A DNA stretch of 64,000 bases from Palaemon carinicauda (lineage: Eukaryota > Arthropoda > Malacostraca > Decapoda > Palaemonidae). Below the pieces are notes generated by a model. That model did no database searches and was not told where the DNA came from. It saw nothing but the letters and a program-made list of their open reading frames with translations. The position numbers and the translations under genes are program-made. Position 1 is the stretch's first letter. Each line of letters opens with the position of its first letter. Shown one piece after another: positions 62,720 to 64,000 of this stretch. The DNA lies in NCBI RefSeq assembly GCF_036898095.1, contig NC_090728.1, forward strand, positions 85,876,789 through 85,940,788, in the 5' to 3' direction.

Positions 62720-63968
62720 ATGGATCATTCTGCCCAAACGGTCAAAACTCTTCCCGACCCCATGGCATAGAGGTTCAATGACACTGAATTCGCTGACAGA
62801 GACGGAGAGATGGTAAGAGCGAGGCGCGATATCCTTGGCTGATCACGGAGATCGTGTAGGAATCGGCATCGGGAAGCTGTTATCCGGATGAGTAACCTTA
62901 GGCATCCTCCCAGCATGAGACCTGCAAGGGGGGGTTACCAATCCTAGAGTTTGTGAACTCTGCCGCTCCCTCTAGGATTATGCCCCCCCAGGAGAGCTTC
63001 CCGTGCTACCTGTCCCTGACAGGAGGGGACTGCTATTGGACACCTTGTCTTAGCTGCCGTAGCCGGTCCAATAACTTAGGCCGACGAGGCTGAAAGAAGA
63101 GGCGCTGGAGGCCTACAGGGTCTGGAAGAAAGCGCCTTGGAGGAGTGAAAACGGAAGTCGACTTCCTCCGCACAACCGCTGTCCATGTCTCTGTCCTTGG
63201 GCACAAACAAGCTCTTCCAAAGGATGGAAGAGTGTCTGAGCTTGTCGACATCCACGGATGAGGCACTCGAGAGGAAGCCCTCGGACACTGCGTCTAGATG
63301 GTCCAACCTCGAGCTTGCCCGCAAGATCGAAACTTGGCGACGAAACGCCAAGGTGCTAGAGCCCGAGAGGAGGAAAGTACCCCTGACCTTCCTGGAGCTT
63401 CCTTGTACAAAACCTCGGGTCGCAACCGAGGAGGGAAAGGACCTGGTAAGCCCCTTCCACGAGATGGAGAAGAGGAAGGGGTAAACCAGTCACCCCTTGC
63501 CCGACGGAGAAATCTCGAACGGAAAGCTCCCTGGCAAGACCCTTCCAGGGAATGACGAGGAAGGGCTAACCCAGGTTCTGGAAAGAAGAAAGTTGCTCAG
63601 ACCTCCCTGAAGATTCTTCCTGCTCTTGCATGTGCCATGTTCTGCGTTTACGGGGTGAAGACCGTGTTCAGGAAATACGCTCCAGAAGACTCGCCAGGCT
63701 GGCCATGTTACGAAACCCCGACGGGAATCACGGTCGCAATCACCCTGGCGCTCGCACGATGGTAAATCAATGGTTTGCGCGTGGCCGAACGTGGAAGCGC
63801 CCATGTGCGGGCACGCAGGAGCGCAGACGAAAGTGCGCGAGGGAGCCCAGAAGGAGGGCGAGCGTGGTAGGAAGGGTGATTGCTGGTGGTCGGAATCCGA
63901 AAGTTCATAGGCGAGCGATGACCCGTAGGCGAGCAATGGATACACCGTCGGTTCGCGCGACGGAACAC
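62720..63968 (-). pseudogene. Gag-like gene of copy J
   Basis: Core: FRRQVSILRASSRLDHLDAV, SEGFLSSASSVDVDKLRHSS, FVPKDRDMDSGCAEEVDFRF (63080-63350); N-terminal to it GDCDRDSRRGFVTWPAWRVF and FPEHGLHPVNAEHGTCKSRK (63620-63760), preceded by a short version of the SLAYAP repeat (63890-63945). The C-terminal side passes into the RT spacer (NSVSLNLYAMGSGR near 62770). It matches G (52440..54204) throughout. Frames change at least twice. The N-terminus lies beyond the window. Confidence 0.68.
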
Positions 63969-64000
63969 CGTTGGTTCGTGCGACAGAACACCGTTGGTCC

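Larger units (their letters stand above)
59137..64000 (-). mobile_element. DIRS-type retrotransposon copy J (family 2), 5' part outside window
   Basis: Left end ACAAATTCGGAGATAATTTG at 59138 as in G. Order on the minus strand: gag (from beyond 64000 to about 62720), RT (62700-62000, interrupted by a 5S rRNA copy), RNase H (62000-60910), recombinase (60900-59930), internal complementary region (59390-59490), left end. It is the closest relative of G in this window. All genes are broken. Confidence 0.83.

Noticed and set aside
1..64000. Endogenous viral sequences such as nimavirus- or nudivirus-like genes
   Set aside because: I saw no structural or replication genes of such viruses; every long coding signal matches retroelement genes or the two host exons.

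Overview
The window looks like eukaryotic, intron-rich, repeat-dominated DNA, most plausibly from a decapod crustacean. Reasons: nine copies or fragments of DIRS-type (tyrosine-recombinase) retrotransposons, long (GA)n/(TC)n microsatellites, CR1/Jockey-like LINEs, a tRNA-derived SINE of the type common in decapods, TTAA-flanked elements, and two exons of a host gene separated by about 32 kb. The species assignment is inference. No bacterial operons, CRISPR arrays or viral genes were seen.

Host gene: two minus-strand exons (48059..48524 with a start codon, and 15719..16032) have matching splice phases. They encode an acidic, Ser-rich then Gln/His-rich protein that I do not recognise. The 32,026-bp intron between them is almost entirely mobile elements.

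DIRS copies, all coding on the minus strand (order gag, reverse transcriptase/RNase H, tyrosine recombinase, read right to left): A (1..5060, best preserved, cut by the window edge), B (5093..11488), C (16313..25942), D (34901..39912), E (26908..30894), E2 (30895..31114 plus 33972..34900), H (42123..46665), F (46690..48032), G (48945..58650, a mosaic of two copies) and J (59137..64000, cut by the edge). A family-3 gag fragment lies at 14390..15640. Four families can be told apart by their ends: family 1 (B, C, D), family 2 (E, E2, F, G, J), family 3 (H and the 14.4-15.6 kb fragment) and family 4 (A). B, C, D, E, G and J show the DIRS layout of a left inverted terminal repeat followed by an internal complementary region that joins complements of both element ends.

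Other insertions: a 301-bp TTAA-flanked MITE (13904..14204) in a LINE; a 3.16-kb TTAA-flanked element carrying a dimeric satellite (17426..20586) in the recombinase gene of C; two LINE pieces (31115..33971) splitting E2; a LINE 5' part with a 2A-like motif (40480..42122); a SINE (40125..40462); a 60-bp retroinsertion with a 12-bp target duplication (46026..46085); and a nearly full 5S rRNA copy (62060..62174) inside the RT of J.

Almost every element gene is broken. The exceptions are the gag and RT/RNase H frames of copy A, which are open as far as the window shows, with gag apparently interrupted by a 134-nt spliceosomal intron. Exact element ends are estimates made by comparing copies by eye.
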